From: an uncultured Eubacteriales bacterium
GTDB taxonomy: Bacteria; Bacillota; Clostridia; Christensenellales; Borkfalkiaceae
Assembly: GCA_900543915.1 (NCBI GenBank)
Contig: UQTB01000015.1
Coordinates: 1-49,942 of the forward strand
DNA length: 49,942 nucleotides
Reading direction: 5' to 3'
Of the stretch, positions 1 to 8,653 are shown in pieces; the first letter of the stretch is position 1, and every line of letters begins with the position of its first letter. Below the pieces are notes generated by a model. The model was not told where the DNA came from. It ran no database searches and was given only the letters and a program-made list of their open reading frames with translations. A program made the translations under genes and the position numbers.

Positions 1-139
1 CCGTCTCTCACAAGCGTTTTGATTCAGATACGCAAAGGCCGGAAAAAACTCTGTTTTTCGTCCGGAACACGGCAGTTTGCAGCAAGAGATGCCTTTCTTC
101 AGACAGCGCACCGCCGATTCCTGTCTATTGCGGGGATGC

Positions 140-1899
140 TCAGCTTTCCGTCCGGTATCCGTCGATCGCGCTCTGCGCGTTGTTCAGATCGTAGTAAATG
201 CCCTTTTGCTCCATCAGCCGGGCGTGCGAGCCGCGCTCCGCCACGCCGTCCTGCGTCAGCACGATGATCTCATCCGCATTGCGGACGGTGGAAAGGCGAT
301 GCGCCACGACGATGGTGGTGCGCCCTTCGGAGAGCTCGGAGAGCGAGCGCTGAATGGAGAGCTCGGTCACGTTATCCAGCGCGGAAGTCGCCTCGTCCAG
401 AATCAGAATGGGAGGATTTTTCAAAAAATACGCGCGATGGAGATCCGCTGGCGCTGGCCGCCCGACAGGCGGACGCCGCGCTCTCCCACATACGTATCGT
501 ATCCCTCCGGCAGGCTTGCGACGAAATCGTGAATCTTCGCCCGCTTCGCCGCCTCAACGATCTGCTCTTCCGTCGCGTTCAGGTCTCCGTAAGCGATATT
601 CTCCCGTATGGAGCCCGCGAACAGAAAGACGTCCTGCGCGACGATCCCCACGTTTCTTCTCAGATCGAAGCGGGACATCTCCCTGACGTCGATGCCGTCT
701 ATGGTCACCTTTCCCTCCGAGACCTCGTAAAAACGGGGAATGAGATGGCACAAGGTGCTCTTTCCGCCGCCGGAAGGGCCGACCAGCGCGAGCGTTTCGC
801 CCGCATGCACGGTCAGATCGAGGTGAGAGATCACGCGCTCCCCGGCCTGCTCCCCCTCGCGCGCGGTATACGAAAAGGAGACGTTCTGAAATTCGATTTC
901 CCCCTTCAGCCGCCCGACGGAGACGGGCTCCTTCGCCTCTTCCTCATCCGCCAGATCCATGACGCCGCAGAAGCGCACGAAGCCGGAGGCCCCCGCGGTG
1001 ATCTGCTCGAAAATGGAGACGAGCGTTTTGATCGGCGTGATCAGCGTGGTGACGAACAAAATGTATTCTGTGAGTTCAAAGGCGTCTATCCTGCCGTAAA
1101 AGAAGAACAGCCCTCCCGCCAGAAAGACGAGAAAATAGAGAAAATCGCCGAACAGCTCCATCAGACAGTGGAACTTGGCCATTTCTCTGTACGCGCCGCA
1201 GCGGGCCGCCTGATAGCGCACGTTGGAGCGCTCGAACTTCTCGCTCTCGTGCGCTTCCGCCGTATAGGCGCGGGAGATCCGCATGCCGGAAATGGCGCTC
1301 TCCACTTCGCTGTTGATCTCGCTCTGCTCTTCCCGCATTTTGCGGAACGCCCCGAGCATCCCCTTGCGGGAAAGCACTGCAAACAGCACGATAAAGGGAA
1401 TGCAGACGAACAGAATCACCGTCAGCAGCGGGTTGACGAAACAAAGAGCGATAAACGCGCCGATGATCGTAATGACGGCGAGAAAGAGATCTTCCGGCCC
1501 GTGATGCGCCAGTTCGGAGATCTCGAACAGGTCGTTGATGAGGCGGGACATGATGGAGCCCGTCTTGTTTTCATCGAAATATGAAAACGGAAGGCGCTGC
1601 AGCTTGGCGAACATCTGCCTGCGCATATCCCCCTGGATGCGCACGCCCAGCGAGTGCCCCCAGTAGTCGATAATATAGATGAGAACGCTCTTGACGACGT
1701 AGATCGCGGCGAGCACGCCCGCCCAGGTCAGCAAAAAGGAGAGCGACGCTTCCGCGGCGTCCCCCGTATAGGTGCGAAGCACGTTCTTCGTTATAATCGG
1801 ATAAAAGATGTTGCAGACCGCCACGATGAACGAACAGATCAAGTCCAGCGCGAACAGTTTTTTATGCGGCCTGTAATAAGTAAAAAATCGGCGGATCAT
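140..1899 (-). pseudogene. ABC exporter half-transporter (membrane + ATPase), broken by a 1-base frameshift
   Basis: Type I ABC exporter of the multidrug/lipid group. The N-terminal 300 residues hold about six membrane helices. The ATPase half has Walker A GPSGGGKST and signature LSGGQRQR, then reads SIARIF and a TGA stop. The missing end (LKNPP, Walker B ILILDEATSALD, H-loop VVAHRL) continues at once in another frame, 424 to 140. One extra base in the A6 run at 423-428 (T6 on the coding strand) would give a normal protein of about 585 residues. The break lies between the signature and Walker B, so a truncated product could not hydrolyse ATP. It may be a real mutation, a sequencing or assembly error, or a slippage site. 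The start overlaps the upstream acyltransferase stop by 4 nt (ATGA), making it the last gene of the DUF6320 operon. Bases 1-139 show no gene. Confidence 0.85.
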
Positions 1900-2813
1900 G
1901 CTTGCTGTCTCTTCTTCTGCTCCTTTTGTTCCTCTTTCAGGCGTTTTTTGCGCTCCTTCGGGCTTTCAAAGGGCTCGATATCCAGCCGCTCTTCCAGGAG
2001 CGAGGGATCGCCCATGTATTTCCGCCACGCCCGCAGGGTCTGTACAAAGTAAAACCCGTCGCAGTAGCGCTCGTCCGCGGTGATGCCCATTTTCATGACC
2101 TTGCCCACCGAAAGCGCGCCGTTTTCGACGACCGGCTCCAGTTTTTCCTTCCCCATGCTGACGAACAGGCCGACCGTGCCGAAGTTGTAGAGGTGATGAA
2201 AGATCCATTCCCCCTTGACCGACTTTAAGTTCGTGAGATAAAAGCTGGTGTGGAAGGGGCTGACTTTCAGGATGGATCCGGGGATGATCCCGTGCCGGTC
2301 CATGCACTTCACGGACCAGACCAGGAATTTGATGAGAAAATTCGGCACCGCCGTCAGGATGCCCGCGACCTTGGTAGAGCCGTTCTCCCTGTTCGCGGCG
2401 ATGGCGCTGCGGATGGCTTCATCCATCTTCTCTTTGACTTCAAAAATGCTCTCCTGCCCGGTAAAGCGGATCTTGATCGTCAGATCGGGCGCATCCTCTT
2501 TCAGCGCCTGTTTGACGGTGAAAGAGGCGTAGATTCCGTGGCGCTGGAACACCCTGCCGTTCATGACGAAGCGGTTGAGCCGCGGGCGGAGCGCATACAG
2601 CCGCACGATGCTCGCGAGCACGATGTGCATGTAGTTGAATTCCACGCCCGTGCGGCGGTAAACGTCGTCGATCCAGGCGTCGAACGACTCGACGCGCTGC
2701 TCGATGACGGTATTGTTCATGGAATCGGACCGCTCCTTCATGATGTGCGGAACGATTTTGTCGATGGGATCGGCGCATTTTACTTTGACGCCGTCGCTTC
2801 TTAATCCAAACAT
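1896..2813 (-). CDS. Stand-alone E2-like (2-oxoacid dehydrogenase acyltransferase fold) acyltransferase
   Basis: A 305-residue protein with the chloramphenicol-acetyltransferase/E2 catalytic fold and no lipoyl or subunit-binding domain. It opens with the pattern of this stand-alone family (MFG-R-DG, then DPI-KIVPHIM near residue 25). Blocks include FNYMHIVLASIVR near 58 and a C-terminal region with DERYCDGFYF near 255. In true E2 enzymes this motif is DHRxxDG with a catalytic His. Here Glu occupies that place; as I recall, this is usual for the stand-alone family rather than a private mutation. The tail is rich in Lys and Glu. It lies between the DUF6320 gene (12-nt gap) and the ABC exporter (4-nt overlap). 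The acyl donor and acceptor are unknown, and it is probably not part of a pyruvate dehydrogenase complex. Confidence 0.75.
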   Translation of the reverse strand: MFGLRSDGVKVKCADPIDKIVPHIMKERSDSMNNTVIEQRVESFDAWIDDVYRRTGVEFNYMHIVLASIVRLYALRPRLNRFVMNGRVFQRHGIYASFTVKQALKEDAPDLTIKIRFTGQESIFEVKEKMDEAIRSAIAANRENGSTKVAGILTAVPNFLIKFLVWSVKCMDRHGIIPGSILKVSPFHTSFYLTNLKSVKGEWIFHHLYNFGTVGLFVSMGKEKLEPVVENGALSVGKVMKMGITADERYCDGFYFVQTLRAWRKYMGDPSLLEERLDIEPFESPKERKKRLKEEQKEQKKRQQA

Positions 2814-2825
2814 ACTTCCCTCCTC

Positions 2826-3503
2826 TTATCCCAGGTGAAATTTTTTTTCGAGATCGGCCTTGATGATTTTGAAGCCGAACAGCAGCGTGCCGAGCGCCGC
2901 CAGTCCGGAATACATGATATTGATATTGTTCAGCAGCGTGAACGGCGCGCTGAAGCCCGCGAACACCATCACGACGGAGACGACGGCGAGCAGCAGAAAG
3001 ATGATGAAAAAGCCGCTGACGTAGAGATTGCGTTCCTTTGAAATCATCAGTATAAATACCAGGACGGTCGTCGTCGCCAGCATGACGGAGGGAAGCACGT
3101 AGGGAATGAACCAGTTTCCCTCCCCGCCGACGAACGCGACCGAAAGCAGCAGGCAGGTCAGCCCTATCAGCTGAAAAAAGATCTTTTCAAAGGCGCTGCG
3201 GCGGCTGATGATGGTGTGCGCGACGAGGATCCAGACGTACAGAATGGAAAAATCCACGATCACGCTCCATCGGCTCCATCCCGTCTGATAGTCGACGAAG
3301 GTGCACACGATGAGCGTGCAGATCGCGAGGAACAGAAAGATGTTCCGCAGAATGTGGCTGTTTTTGCGGCCGCGGTTATTGTTCTCCCGTTCCAGATACA
3401 GTGCGGGGCGTTCATCCCGCTCTCCCTCCAGCCGGTTGAAGCACAGAGGGCAGTAATCCTTGGTGTCGTTGACGTCGACGTTGCAGTGCTTGCAGTGCTT
3501 CAT
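2826..3503 (-). CDS. DUF6320 family zinc-ribbon membrane protein
   Basis: The N-terminus has a zinc ribbon (CKHC near residue 4, CPLC near residue 20), then a charged linker (about 25-50) and six or so hydrophobic helices to the C-terminus, which ends in a Lys-rich cytoplasmic tail. This matches DUF6320 proteins of Clostridia. ATG at 3503 is preferred: it overlaps the upstream stop as ATGA and has GGGAG 8 nt upstream, whereas an in-frame TTG 15 nt earlier would sit in that ribosome site. It is sandwiched between two CAT-fold acyltransferase genes. No function is established; a membrane anchor or scaffold for the acyltransferases is an inference. Confidence 0.8.
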   Translation of the reverse strand: MKHCKHCNVDVNDTKDYCPLCFNRLEGERDERPALYLERENNNRGRKNSHILRNIFLFLAICTLIVCTFVDYQTGWSRWSVIVDFSILYVWILVAHTIISRRSAFEKIFFQLIGLTCLLLSVAFVGGEGNWFIPYVLPSVMLATTTVLVFILMISKERNLYVSGFFIIFLLLAVVSVVMVFAGFSAPFTLLNNINIMYSGLAALGTLLFGFKIIKADLEKKFHLG

Positions 3504-4777
3504 AGGTTCTTCTCCCAATAATTGCTGGAGACCTCCGTTCCGATCCCCGCGCGCGTCAGCTCGCCGATGAACGTCGCTTCCATCGAATTTTCCACGATCA
3601 TGCGGGTAAACGTCAGGTTGACGTGGTCGCCGTAGCCGATCGCCCCGAGCTGCTCTTTGCAGGTGTATGAGGGCGAAATGCCGAAAAACAAATCTTTCAC
3701 GTGCGGGCGGACGCTCTCCGGCAGCGTGACCAGTCCGACGTTGGAGAGATTGCAGGACTGCAGCGTCTCCCCGACGAAATGATACGCCATGCGGATCACG
3801 ATATCTTTCAGAAAAAGCGGCGCTATTTTCATCAGCGGGTTTTTCTGTATTCTGACGTTGGAGTACATCAGAGAATCCAGCCGCTCGCGCTCGGAACCCG
3901 CCTTCATCTGCTCCGAACAGAGGCGGATGCAGTCTTCAAGCCCGATCTCTTCCGAAAAATCGTGGCTCATGCGGACGAACAGGGTAAAATTGCGCAGCGT
4001 GTCCGACGGATAGCGCGTGCGCATATTGAGGGGCGCGACGACCGTGACGAGTTTGTTCTTGGAACGGGTGTTTTCGAGAAAATTTTTGAAAAAGCAATAC
4101 ATGTACAGCCCGCAGAAATATTCCGTGAGCGTGGCGCCGTAGCCCTTCGCAACCGCCTTCAGATCGGACAGCGAGAGCTTTGCGGTGATGATGCCGTATC
4201 CGTCGTAGGGAAACGGCGTTCCGTCCGCATAAGCCGGGCGGCGCTCCTTGGGTTCCTTGCGCTTTGTCTTGACGTAATACTTGACGAAGTTATCCTCCGC
4301 CTCGTGATAGTGCAGCGGAGCCTCCGCGGGCTTGATCAGCCCCTCGGTATCGATCTCCTTCCCCTCGATCCGCAGATATTCAAAGAGAATTTCCTGAAAG
4401 ACGGACATCGCCCCTCCGCCGTCTGAAAGCGCGTGAAAACACACCAGCGTGATCTTGTTGGCGCGGTAATAGACGGAAAAGAGATAGTCGTTGTTTTCGC
4501 GGGCGTCCCTGTAGCCGAGAAAATCGGCGGGCTCTTCTCTTACGAGAAAGGGAAGTTTGTTTTCTTCGAGATAATACCAGAAAATCCCCTTTTTCAGGCG
4601 CGTACGGAAAGTGGGAACGCGCGCCAGAATGCGGTTTACCGCCAGCTCCAGCGATTCCTTCTTCACTTCTTCCGCCATCAGCGCCGAAAAAAAGAACTGA
4701 TACGGGCGGCGCGCATTGCTCACCGCCGGATATAATTTTGCCGCGTTATCCAGCGGATACCAGTTTTTTCGCTTCAT
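3500..4777 (-). CDS. Alcohol-acetyltransferase / condensation-domain-like acyltransferase
   Basis: A 425-residue protein of the CAT/condensation superfamily. The catalytic motif HALSDGGG (HxxxDG) lies near residue 114, after the family opening WYPLDNAAKLYP near residue 6. A later block near 250 (VVAPLNMRTRYPSDTLRNF) corresponds to the structural half of the fold. No membrane helix or signal is visible, so it is probably cytoplasmic. GGAG lies 6 nt before the ATG. It is the first gene of a four-gene operon behind a strong promoter (4819-4847). The relatives I recognise are annotated as alcohol acetyltransferases or wax/condensation-type enzymes; the substrate cannot be read here. Confidence 0.75.
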   Translation of the reverse strand: MKRKNWYPLDNAAKLYPAVSNARRPYQFFFSALMAEEVKKESLELAVNRILARVPTFRTRLKKGIFWYYLEENKLPFLVREEPADFLGYRDARENNDYLFSVYYRANKITLVCFHALSDGGGAMSVFQEILFEYLRIEGKEIDTEGLIKPAEAPLHYHEAEDNFVKYYVKTKRKEPKERRPAYADGTPFPYDGYGIITAKLSLSDLKAVAKGYGATLTEYFCGLYMYCFFKNFLENTRSKNKLVTVVAPLNMRTRYPSDTLRNFTLFVRMSHDFSEEIGLEDCIRLCSEQMKAGSERERLDSLMYSNVRIQKNPLMKIAPLFLKDIVIRMAYHFVGETLQSCNLSNVGLVTLPESVRPHVKDLFFGISPSYTCKEQLGAIGYGDHVNLTFTRMIVENSMEATFIGELTRAGIGTEVSSNYWEKNL

Positions 4778-4818
4778 TTATGCTCCGAAACTATATGTTG
4801 CTCAATTCTGATTTTATT

Positions 4819-4847
4819 ATTGTAGCATATTTTTTCGGTTTTTGCAA
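4819..4847 (-). promoter_or_regulatory. Vegetative promoter for the acyltransferase/DUF6320 operon
   Basis: On the minus strand TTGCAA, 17 nt, then TACAAT preceded by TGC (extended -10). It lies about 40 nt upstream of the acyltransferase ATG at 4777 and just downstream of the glmM terminator. Confidence 0.75.
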
Positions 4848-4857
4848 TCTTTCGCAT

Positions 4858-4893
4858 AAAAAAGAGCCGCTTTTGCGAAAAAGCGGCTCTTTT
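4858..4893 (-). terminator. Rho-independent terminator after glmM
   Basis: Perfect hairpin with arms AAAAGAGCCGCTTTT and its complement around a GCGA-type loop, followed on the minus strand by a U-rich run. It begins 15 nt past the glmM stop. Confidence 0.9.
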
Positions 4894-4907
4894 CTCTCTT
4901 TATCATA

Positions 4908-6218
4908 TTACTTTTCCAGCTCCTCCACCGCGCGGGCGATCCGCCGTGCGACGGCGTCCGACTGCCCGCGGGAGGCAGTCTCCACGAGAATGCGGATCAC
5001 CGGCTCCGTGCCCGAAGCGCGGATGATGATTCTGCCGTCCCCCGCGAGCGCTTCCCGCTCCTCCGCGAGAATGCCGGCGAGCGATTCGTCATTCAATACG
5101 CGCAGCTTATCCCGCACGCGCACATTCAAATTTGCCTGCGGGAAGAGCGCCACGGAAGAAAGCGCCGAAAACGGCTCCCGTTTCTCTTTCAGCAGCGCCG
5201 CGATGCGGACGGAGGTCAAAATTCCGTCGCCCGTCGTCGCGATGTCCCCGAGAATGATGTGGCCGGACTGCTCCCCGCCCAGCACGGCGCCCGTCTTTTC
5301 CATCATCTCGATGACGTACTTATCGCCGACGTCGCTGCGCATCAGTTCAATCCCCAGCGCCTTGAGCGCCACCTGTACGCCCATATTGGTATGCGAAGTG
5401 CCGATCACCAGCTGATTGTCGAGGCGGCCTTTTTCGCGGTAATCGCACGCGAGAAGATAGAGGATGCGGTCGCCGTCCACGATTTCTCCCCGTTCGTCCG
5501 CCGCGATGAGACGGTCGGCGTCTCCGTCGTAAGCAAATCCGACGTCTGCCTTCTCCTCCCTGACCGCTTCCGCCAGCACCTCGGGGTGAAGCGCGCCGGC
5601 GTTCTCGTTGATATCGAAGCCGGATTTCCCCGTGTTGATCGCGGTGACCGCTGCGCCCAGCCGCCGGAATACCGTCGGCGCGACCTTATACGCCCCGCCG
5701 TTTGCGCAGTCGAGGACGACTTTCATCCCTTCCAGCGGAACGCCGCGTGCGGCGAGATCGGACACGTAGAGATCGGCAAACTGGTATTTCTGCACGTATT
5801 TGCCGATGCGCGCGTTCTCCGCCAGAAAGGGCGCGTTCATGTTGTGTTCGATCAGCCGCTCGGTCTCTTCGGACAGCTTAAAGCCGCGGCGGTCAAACAG
5901 CTTGATGCCGTTAAACGCGGGAGGATTGTGCGAAGCGCTGATCACCACGCCGAAATCGGCGTTCAGCAGGCGCGTACAATAGGCGACGCCCGCCGTGGGA
6001 ATGACGCCGAGATCGAAGACCGTCGCCCCCGCCGCGATCGCCCCGCTGGAAAAGGCGAGCGCGAGCATATCCCCCGAAATGCGGGTATCTCTCCCGACCA
6101 AAATCAGGGGGCGTTCTCTCAGCTGTGCGACGGCGTTGCCCGCCCTGGAGGCGAGTTCGCCGGTCAGAAACTCGTTCGCGATGCCGCGGATGCCGTCCGT
6201 ACCGAAATATCCCTCCAT
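4908..6218 (-). CDS. glmM: Phosphoglucosamine mutase
   Basis: Interconverts glucosamine-6-phosphate and glucosamine-1-phosphate on the way to UDP-GlcNAc for peptidoglycan. At 436 residues it has normal family length. Ser96 in ISASHNPP is the phosphorylated serine, DGDADR (about 240) the metal loop, GGEQSGH (about 315) the sugar-binding loop, and RASGTEP near the C-terminus the phosphate-binding loop. The ATG follows the stop of the GlmU-like gene directly, with GGAGG inside that gene's end, so the two are translationally coupled. Their products act in consecutive steps. A strong terminator follows. Confidence 0.97.
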   Translation of the reverse strand: MEGYFGTDGIRGIANEFLTGELASRAGNAVAQLRERPLILVGRDTRISGDMLALAFSSGAIAAGATVFDLGVIPTAGVAYCTRLLNADFGVVISASHNPPAFNGIKLFDRRGFKLSEETERLIEHNMNAPFLAENARIGKYVQKYQFADLYVSDLAARGVPLEGMKVVLDCANGGAYKVAPTVFRRLGAAVTAINTGKSGFDINENAGALHPEVLAEAVREEKADVGFAYDGDADRLIAADERGEIVDGDRILYLLACDYREKGRLDNQLVIGTSHTNMGVQVALKALGIELMRSDVGDKYVIEMMEKTGAVLGGEQSGHIILGDIATTGDGILTSVRIAALLKEKREPFSALSSVALFPQANLNVRVRDKLRVLNDESLAGILAEEREALAGDGRIIIRASGTEPVIRILVETASRGQSDAVARRIARAVEELEK

Positions 6219-6884
6219 CTAGTTTTTCCTCCCCAGATATTTCTCCGCCAAAAAAGCGTTTTCCTCCTGGCGCATGCGCCCGATCACGAAGCGCCCCTCC
6301 TCCACGTCTTTATGTACGGTCGTGCCGGCGGCGAGAAAACTGCCGTCGCCGATGCGCAGCGGCGCGATCAGATTGCAGTTGCTGCCGATAAAGCAGCGCT
6401 TGCCGACAAAGGTATGATATTTGTTTTTTCCGTCGTAGTTGCAGAACACCACGCCGCAGCCGACGTTCGTGTGTTCGCCGACGGTCGCGTCCCCGATATA
6501 GGACAGATGCGCCACCTTGACCCCCTCTCCGAGCTCCGCGTTCTTCAGCTCCACAAAATTGCCGATCCTGCACCGTTTTCCGATCAGAGAACGGCCGCGG
6601 ATATGGGCGAAAGGCCCCACGGCCGTATCGGAGGCGATCGCCGAATCCCGCACGACGGAGGAATTGATGCGCACGCGCGCGCCGATTACGCTGTTCTCGA
6701 TCTGATTGTTCGGTTCCAGGACGACGCCTTCCGCAATCTCGGTATCCCCTAAGATCGTGTTGTTCGGGTGAATGACGACGCCCGCCGCGATATGGACGGA
6801 AGGATCGATCCAGACGGAATGCGGATCGACGATCAAGACGCCGTTCTGCAGATGCTTTTTGACGATCAAGTCTCTGTTTTGCAT
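6219..6884 (-). CDS. Stand-alone glucosamine-1-phosphate acetyltransferase (GlmU C-terminal domain only)
   Basis: A 221-residue left-handed beta-helix protein that aligns with the acetyltransferase half of GlmU: hexapeptide repeats through residues 20-190, AHLSYIGD with the catalytic-type His, CNYDGKNKY and FIGSN. The N-terminal uridyltransferase domain (GxGTRM loop) is absent, and the gene starts cleanly with AAGGGGG before its ATG, so it is not a truncated remnant at the 5' side. It would acetylate the product of the downstream glmM. The UDP-GlcNAc pyrophosphorylase step must be encoded elsewhere, or the enzyme may serve a related sugar. No decisive promoter is visible in 6885-6945. Confidence 0.85.
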   Translation of the reverse strand: MQNRDLIVKKHLQNGVLIVDPHSVWIDPSVHIAAGVVIHPNNTILGDTEIAEGVVLEPNNQIENSVIGARVRINSSVVRDSAIASDTAVGPFAHIRGRSLIGKRCRIGNFVELKNAELGEGVKVAHLSYIGDATVGEHTNVGCGVVFCNYDGKNKYHTFVGKRCFIGSNCNLIAPLRIGDGSFLAAGTTVHKDVEEGRFVIGRMRQEENAFLAEKYLGRKN

Positions 6885-6945
6885 AAAGCCCCCTTTTTAC
6901 TCTTACATTTTATGAGAGGGAGATTGCGAATGATACCAAACGAAA

Positions 6946-6969
6946 AAAAACGCGCCGGACAGCGCGTTT
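6946..6969 (-). terminator. Terminator after the alpha/beta hydrolase (end of the trpS operon)
   Basis: Stem AAACGCGC / GCGCGTTT with loop CGGACA, followed on the minus strand by eight Us. It lies 65 nt past the hydrolase stop. Between them is an AT-rich inverted repeat (ACATTAT / ATAATGT, about 6972-6996). Confidence 0.85.
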
Positions 6970-7033
6970 CAGACATTATTATGACAGACATAATGTATTA
7001 TGAAATTATCAGATAAAATAATTCTTTTTAATA

Positions 7034-7948
7034 TTAAGTGGAAGCGGTCACGATATGAACTTCTTTTTCATCTCCGTCTTCCCCGCGGATAAATAGATCG
7101 ATCAGCCGCATCGCCTCTTTGGAGCTCTTCATCGGGATCATGACGAAATCGTGAAACATCTCTTCAAACACAAACAAACGGACATCCGTCCCCTCGCAGC
7201 CGCGGCATCGCTGATAAAAATCCAGGCAGTCCGGACAAAACAGCTCGTCCGTTCCGACAGACACGAAGATTCTGCCGAGACCGACAAGGCCGCCGAACAG
7301 CGGCGAAACCAGAGGATCGCGCTCATCCAATTCCCCGCGATAGCGCTCCCCCGCATACCGCAGCCCCGCAATGGAGAGCGTCGGATCTTTCTGTTCATAC
7401 AGCGGCGCATCCAGATGAGAAAGGGAGAGATCCAGCCAAGGAGACAGAAGCACGGTGCATTCCGGCATCGCCGCATTCTCTTTTTTCAGGATCTGCAGCA
7501 GCGAGAGTGCCAGACCGCCCCCTGCGGAATCCCCCATGAGGACAAATCCGTCCTGCGGATACTTTGCGCGGAGCGCCTCGTACGCCAGCCGCGCGACGGC
7601 AAGCGTGCGGACGGCGACGTGCTCCGGAGCCAGCGGATAATCGACGTACGTCACGCGATATCCGTATTCCGTCGCCAACCGCTCGATAAAACGGCGGTGA
7701 ACGGTGAGCCCCTCCGAAATATACGATCCGCCGTGAAAAAAAACGACGTGTTTTCCGTTGAACGCGCCGCCCTCGACCGTGATGCAGGGAAACCCGTCCG
7801 CCAGAAAGCGCTCTGTTTTTACTTTTTTGGAGAACTTATGCGGCTCAAACACGCCGCCGCCGCGCTTGGGCGCCATCAGTTCTTTGACTACGATATCCTT
7901 CGCCTTGACCAGGCGGGCGAGCGTTCTGAGCCTGTCGATGGAAATCAA
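7034..7948 (-). CDS. Alpha/beta hydrolase, HSL-type esterase/lipase
   Basis: A 304-residue hydrolase of the alpha/beta-hydrolase_3 (hormone-sensitive-lipase-like) family. The oxyanion motif HGGSY is near residue 72, the nucleophile elbow GDSAGGG near 139, and candidate Asp and His residues follow in GTDELF and MFHDF. It probably cleaves short acyl esters in the cytoplasm; no signal peptide is seen. The start is TTG at 7948, with AGGAGG 8 nt upstream. It is the last gene of the long trpS operon, 12 nt behind the metalloprotease gene. Such hydrolases often lie near DUF6320 clusters in Clostridia, and one such cluster lies 2.3 kb away here, but on a separate transcript. Confidence 0.88.
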   Translation of the reverse strand: MISIDRLRTLARLVKAKDIVVKELMAPKRGGGVFEPHKFSKKVKTERFLADGFPCITVEGGAFNGKHVVFFHGGSYISEGLTVHRRFIERLATEYGYRVTYVDYPLAPEHVAVRTLAVARLAYEALRAKYPQDGFVLMGDSAGGGLALSLLQILKKENAAMPECTVLLSPWLDLSLSHLDAPLYEQKDPTLSIAGLRYAGERYRGELDERDPLVSPLFGGLVGLGRIFVSVGTDELFCPDCLDFYQRCRGCEGTDVRLFVFEEMFHDFVMIPMKSSKEAMRLIDLFIRGEDGDEKEVHIVTAST

Positions 7949-7960
7949 ATTATTTTCCTC

Positions 7961-8653
7961 CTAAAAATTTTTCAAAATACGGTGCCTGTCCCGCCAGTCG
8001 GGCAAAACTTCGTCCAAAATCCGATAAAACGCCGCGGAATGGTCGGGCTGAAGCAGATGTGCAAACTCGTGAAAAACCACGTACTCCGCGGCGCCGAGCG
8101 GCACGTCCGCCAGGTTAAGATTAAAAATCAGCCTGCGCTTTTGATACATACAGCTTCCCCAGCGGGCCCGCATGCGCCGGAAGGCAATCGCCGGATAAGG
8201 CACGCCGCGGGCGCGGAACGCCGGATATGCGCGCGCACACAGCGCGGAAATCTCCCGCCTGCACATCTCGTCACGCCACGCCGAAGCCAGCCTCTGCCGC
8301 GCGGATTCATCCGCAGGATCGCGGAGAATAAGATACAAAACGCCGTCCTTTGCTTCCGCGCCATTTCGCTTCCCCGCGCGCAGAGCGATTTGAAAGGGCT
8401 CCCCGAACAGCTCCAGCACTTCCCCATCCGCATAGCGGCGGGCGGCAGTTTCACGCCTCTGAAAGCGGTCAAGCGCCGCCAGAATCCACTTTTCCCTTCC
8501 GTAAAGCACGCGCATCACCTCTTCGGCGGGACAGCGGCGCGGCGCGGACACGCGCACGACGCAATCCCTGCCGACGCGGATGTTGACGTTCTTTACGTCT
8601 TTCCGCACCAGCTCGCAGCGAACTTTGCGGCCGTTCAAAACAAGCTCCTTCAT
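7961..8653 (-). CDS. YgjP/DUF45-type zinc metalloprotease
   Basis: A predicted M48-like gluzincin of the YgjP (DUF45) family. The motif HEFAHLLQPDHSAAFY near the C-terminus supplies HExxH and the third His. Upstream are the family block RARWGSC and an N-terminal beta-rich region (about 1-110). ATG at 8653 is chosen: it overlaps the HNH gene stop as ATGA and begins the conserved domain. The longer reading to 8785 lies wholly inside the HNH gene and is unsupported. The family has no well-defined substrate. Normal length, about 230 residues. Confidence 0.85.
   Translation of the reverse strand: MKELVLNGRKVRCELVRKDVKNVNIRVGRDCVVRVSAPRRCPAEEVMRVLYGREKWILAALDRFQRRETAARRYADGEVLELFGEPFQIALRAGKRNGAEAKDGVLYLILRDPADESARQRLASAWRDEMCRREISALCARAYPAFRARGVPYPAIAFRRMRARWGSCMYQKRRLIFNLNLADVPLGAAEYVVFHEFAHLLQPDHSAAFYRILDEVLPDWRDRHRILKNF

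Noticed and set aside
529..1584. Long plus-strand open frame across the ABC exporter gene
   Set aside because: It is antisense to a gene with clear ABC motifs, has Arg/Asp/His-rich composition typical of a GC-rich complementary frame, and no ribosome site.
5259..6752. 497-codon plus-strand open frame over glmM and the GlmU-like gene
   Set aside because: The minus-strand genes carry conserved motifs along the whole stretch; the plus frame is a codon-bias shadow.
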